Source: Isoetes engelmannii (taxonomy: Eukaryota; Streptophyta; Lycopodiopsida; Isoetales; Isoetaceae). From it: a stretch of 22,595 nucleotides of DNA. The position numbers were made by a program, and so were the translations under genes. Location: contig JAANSK020256274.1 of NCBI GenBank assembly GCA_011763485.2, positions 1 through 22,595 of the forward strand, read 5' to 3'. Numbering within the stretch: position 1 is the first letter of the stretch; the number at the start of each line of letters is the position of its first letter. Positions 19,993-22,595 of this stretch are shown piece by piece. The notes beneath the pieces were generated by a model, which saw only the letters and a list, made by a program, of their open reading frames with translations, had not been told where the DNA came from and did not search any database.

Positions 19993-22595
19993 ATGATGGC
20001 AGTTTGTTATTTTGCACCAAAACATAAAAACATTTATACACACATCGAACATGGGGAAGAAGACATTTTCTCTGCTCTAGAAAATGATATTATGACATTT
20101 CAGGAGAAGGGCCATATTCTTTTGACGGGTGACTTCAATGCTAGAATAGGTGACGCGCAGTCAGCCATTTTCTGTGGGGATAAAGATCCTCTATGGTTAG
20201 AGATGATGGCAGCTGAGGAACAATCGAAGGTAGGCAGGAAAAGAATTTCTAAAGACTCGGGGACTACGAAAGTGGGACGGCAATTCTTGGATCTTTGTGG
20301 CAGTGCCAACTTACTAATATGCAATGGGCTCCAGAGATTCCCAGGTTCGTGTAAAAATACTTGTAGGATGAGAAGTACCGTAGATTATTTGGTAATATCT
20401 GAAGAAGCAGTAGATAGTATCAAAAGTTTTGTAATTGGGGATGAGGAACTTGAATCTGATCATTGTCCTTTACTGTTTAACATAAAGTCTGTGGCACAAA
20501 CATGTCAACTTGACCATGCTCAGCGCAGGGGTTATATTCTGAATTTTAACCTCAAGGAGGGATACAAAAATCTGGTAGAACAAATGCTGATAGACCAAAC
20601 ATGGAATGGTGATCTAAATAAGCTTAATAACCAACTGATGGAGCTACTTGACGCAGCAGCCAGAGAAACTTTTATACCATACAGAGTCAGCAAGGGACTA
20701 CCATGTAAGGCATGGTACGATCAGGAATGCAAAGAGGCAAAATTAAGATGGCGGAAGGCATGCTCAGATCAGAAAATTCAGTATAAAGCACAATATAAGG
20801 GATTAGTCAGGAAGAAGAAAAGAAGGTACATAGCGAGTAGGCAACATAATTTGTGTAATAAATTCATGGCGGAGCCGAAATGTTTCTGGAATGAGTTGAA
20901 AGGGTATAAAAAATCTGTCATACCGCTTGATGCTAACGATCTATGGCAGCATGTTCACAAACTATACCATCATACAGGGGTTCAGGAGGATGTTGATAAA
21001 CAAAAATCAGATCTTAGTGTATCAGCTGACGATGTTAGAGAAGGCCTGGACGCCATGGCAAATGGTAAAGCCAGAGACTCTCAAGGGTTGTGCGCAGAAC
21101 ATTTGAAGTGGGCTGGAGCTAAGCTACAGCCACTATTAGTTCGGTTGATGAATGAAGCTTTGCAGAGTGGATTTCCAGAAGTCTGGAATCTAAACCGTGT
21201 TGTACCAATTTATAAAGGCGGATCCAAGAAGGATGCAAACAATTACAGAACTATTATGGTAAGCAATGTCTTTGCGAAATTATTTGCAACAATTATACAG
21301 AAAAAACTGGATAAATGGGCAGAAAATCATGGCAAGAGGGCAGAATCCCAAGCTGGATTTCGGGCTGGGAGATCAACGCTGGATCACTTACTAGTGCTTA
21401 AGACTGTTTTTGACAAGACAAAAGGTTCTAAGAAACCGGTATTTCTAGCATTTGTAGATTTCAGGAAGGCCTTTGATAAGGTGCCTAGAAATCAGTTATG
21501 GGAGCGCATGCAAGCATTGCAGGTACCACTAGAACTCCAGAATGCAGTTAAAATATTGTATGAACAGGTACTAGTTCAGTTATCACACCCTTTTTCTTTG
21601 GAAGCAAATGAATGTATCAGCAGTAACATGGGCGTGAAGCAGGGGTGCCCGATGTCACCGACATTGTTTGGCATCTTTATTGATAGCCTTGAAGCATGGA
21701 TGAGAGAGCATAGCCCAGGAGGGATTGCAATAAATGGTTATGTGATACAATTATTGATGTATGCAGATGATGTAGTGCTCATGTCCTGTTCTAAAAATCA
21801 AATGCAGGAACAATTAGATAACTTGGCTGCCTTTTGTGACCGTACAGGAATGCAAGTGAATCTGGAAAAGACACATATCATGACGGTGGGGGTACTGAAA
21901 CAAGAGCAGAATTTTGAGTACAAAGGAAATAAGGTAATCGTTTGTGATACGTATAAATACTTGGGACTTATTTTTCACAGGAATCATAGATGGAATGCCT
22001 GTATAGCACAGAGGATAACAGGTGGTCAGAAAGCATTATATGCTCTGCAAAGCATGTGTAGACGGATCCATTTATGGTCCTGGAACCTAAAGGTGAAACT
22101 TTTTAAGGCTTTGGTGCAAAGCGTAGTCCTCTATGGGTGTGAGATATGGGGGCCTAGTCTCCCTCAATGCTTGTGGGAGGATATTGAACAGGTGTTGAAG
22201 AAATTCCTACGAGTAGACCTAGGAATAAAGGCACAGACTCCATATGCTATGATGCTAACAGAAAGTGGTTTCCTGCCATTAGAAGGTGAGGCACTTATCA
22301 GGTGTGTTTTATACATGAAAAAGGTGATGCTGATGGATGGTTCTAGAATGACATATAAGGTGCTATTAGCCTCGGAAGATAAAGGCATTTTGAATGATGT
22401 AAAAAGATGGCTTCATAAATGGGGGATTTTGTGGGATGACATGTTGGCTATTGGTCCGAATGATATTAGAAACTGGTTGTCAGAACAGATCTCTAAAAAG
22501 ATATGGTCTCAACCGAAGACAAAAATGCTTCTTTATAGGCTGAATATTAATCCACAGCTGGAGTCAGCTAGACACTTGCAAGAAAATCTCTCTAT
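19993..22595 (+). CDS. LINE ORF2-like endonuclease/reverse transcriptase, partial
   Basis: One frame is open from 19753 through the last complete codon (22593) with no stop; the first plausible Met of homologous sequence is 19993. The 5' part is the C-terminal half of an EEP (APE-like) endonuclease: GDFNARIGD (GDFN at 20128-20139), STVDYLVIS and SDHCPL (SDH 20455-20463). The N-terminal half with its catalytic Asn and Glu is missing. The reverse transcriptase follows: AESQAGFRAGRSTLDHLL, FVDFRKAFDKVPRNQLW, MGVKQGCPMSPTLFGIFID, and the catalytic YADD at 21760-21771, then YKYLGLIF and a C-terminal part with VVLYGCEIWG. Motifs differ from plant L1 (no PISL.N or QSAF..GR block) and are nearer the CR1/I-like side, but I do not assign a clade. 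Lack of stops suggests a young copy. Confidence 0.9.
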   Translation, partial: MMAVCYFAPKHKNIYTHIEHGEEDIFSALENDIMTFQEKGHILLTGDFNARIGDAQSAIFCGDKDPLWLEMMAAEEQSKVGRKRISKDSGTTKVGRQFLDLCGSANLLICNGLQRFPGSCKNTCRMRSTVDYLVISEEAVDSIKSFVIGDEELESDHCPLLFNIKSVAQTCQLDHAQRRGYILNFNLKEGYKNLVEQMLIDQTWNGDLNKLNNQLMELLDAAARETFIPYRVSKGLPCKAWYDQECKEAKLRWRKACSDQKIQYKAQYKGLVRKKKRRYIASRQHNLCNKFMAEPKCFWNELKGYKKSVIPLDANDLWQHVHKLYHHTGVQEDVDKQKSDLSVSADDVREGLDAMANGKARDSQGLCAEHLKWAGAKLQPLLVRLMNEALQSGFPEVWNLNRVVPIYKGGSKKDANNYRTIMVSNVFAKLFATIIQKKLDKWAENHGKRAESQAGFRAGRSTLDHLLVLKTVFDKTKGSKKPVFLAFVDFRKAFDKVPRNQLWERMQALQVPLELQNAVKILYEQVLVQLSHPFSLEANECISSNMGVKQGCPMSPTLFGIFIDSLEAWMREHSPGGIAINGYVIQLLMYADDVVLMSCSKNQMQEQLDNLAAFCDRTGMQVNLEKTHIMTVGVLKQEQNFEYKGNKVIVCDTYKYLGLIFHRNHRWNACIAQRITGGQKALYALQSMCRRIHLWSWNLKVKLFKALVQSVVLYGCEIWGPSLPQCLWEDIEQVLKKFLRVDLGIKAQTPYAMMLTESGFLPLEGEALIRCVLYMKKVMLMDGSRMTYKVLLASEDKGILNDVKRWLHKWGILWDDMLAIGPNDIRNWLSEQISKKIWSQPKTKMLLYRLNINPQLESARHLQENLS

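Larger units (their letters stand above)
19759..22595 (+). mobile_element. LINE (non-LTR retrotransposon), 5'-truncated, runs off the window
   Basis: The segment begins at the broken edge of the copia LTR; recognisable LINE sequence starts near 19985. Only the second half of the endonuclease domain is present at the 5' side, as expected for incomplete reverse transcription at insertion. The 3' end and tail lie beyond the window. The exact 5' boundary is uncertain because 19759-19980 could be flank, LINE leader or filler. Confidence 0.8.

Noticed and set aside
19993-22595. Calling the LINE a plant L1
   Set aside because: The RT blocks lack the L1-type PISL.N and QSAF..GR pattern; I left the clade open.
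1-22595. tRNA, rRNA or other structured RNA genes, or a novel multi-gene system
   Set aside because: I saw no tRNA-like or rRNA-like sequence, and the genes present have unrelated roles with no operon-like or conserved arrangement.

Overview
The window looks like nuclear DNA of a land plant. It holds a multi-exon nitrate/peptide transporter gene of the plant NPF type, a plant-sized TAF10 gene with a telo-box in its leader, PLS-type pentatricopeptide and auxin-conjugate-hydrolase gene fragments, and a Ty1/copia element primed by initiator-tRNA-Met. The LINE at the right end lacks the sequence signature of the L1 LINEs that dominate seed plants, which hints (weakly) at a non-seed plant such as a fern, lycophyte or bryophyte. 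No RNA genes, CRISPR array or prokaryotic features are visible.

Layout, left to right. Positions 1-653 hold nothing recognisable. 654-2069 (minus) is a decayed PIF/Harbinger transposase that keeps its DDE residues but is split over three frames. 2285-3303 is a cluster of Tourist-like MITEs: two clear copies of one family (2493-2824 and 2885-3303) in opposite orientation with TTA target duplications, and a weaker third. 3696-9818 (minus) is a five-exon NPF transporter whose frame closes exactly at 577 residues. Its 2.9-kb last intron carries an intact, intronless TAF10 reading frame (6226-6621, minus) with its own telo-box. 9819-11028 is upstream flank with no gene I can support.

From 11029 to the right end the window is a nest of mobile elements. 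A Ty1/copia element (minus, 11029-19758, a fossil broken in roughly ten places) has its left LTR split by a 3,849-bp insertion, 11122-14970. The intact equivalent site in the right LTR shows that this insertion went cleanly between A and T with no target duplication. It ends in CTAG preceded by a perfect 8-bp hairpin, so I call it a non-autonomous Helitron. It carries pieces of at least two unrelated host genes: an exon of an ILR1-like amidohydrolase with its splice sites, and a PLS-class PPR fragment, plus several short tandem duplications. The right LTR is cut off at 19758; after a GA-rich microsatellite a 5'-truncated LINE with an unbroken endonuclease/reverse-transcriptase frame runs off the window end.

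The host genes present (NPF and TAF10) are unrelated in job and share only position. I see no evidence of a new multi-gene system. The most informative parts are the Helitron with its built-in empty-site control and captured exons, the TAF10 copy nested in the NPF intron, and the loss of the ExxER proton-coupling motif in the NPF protein.
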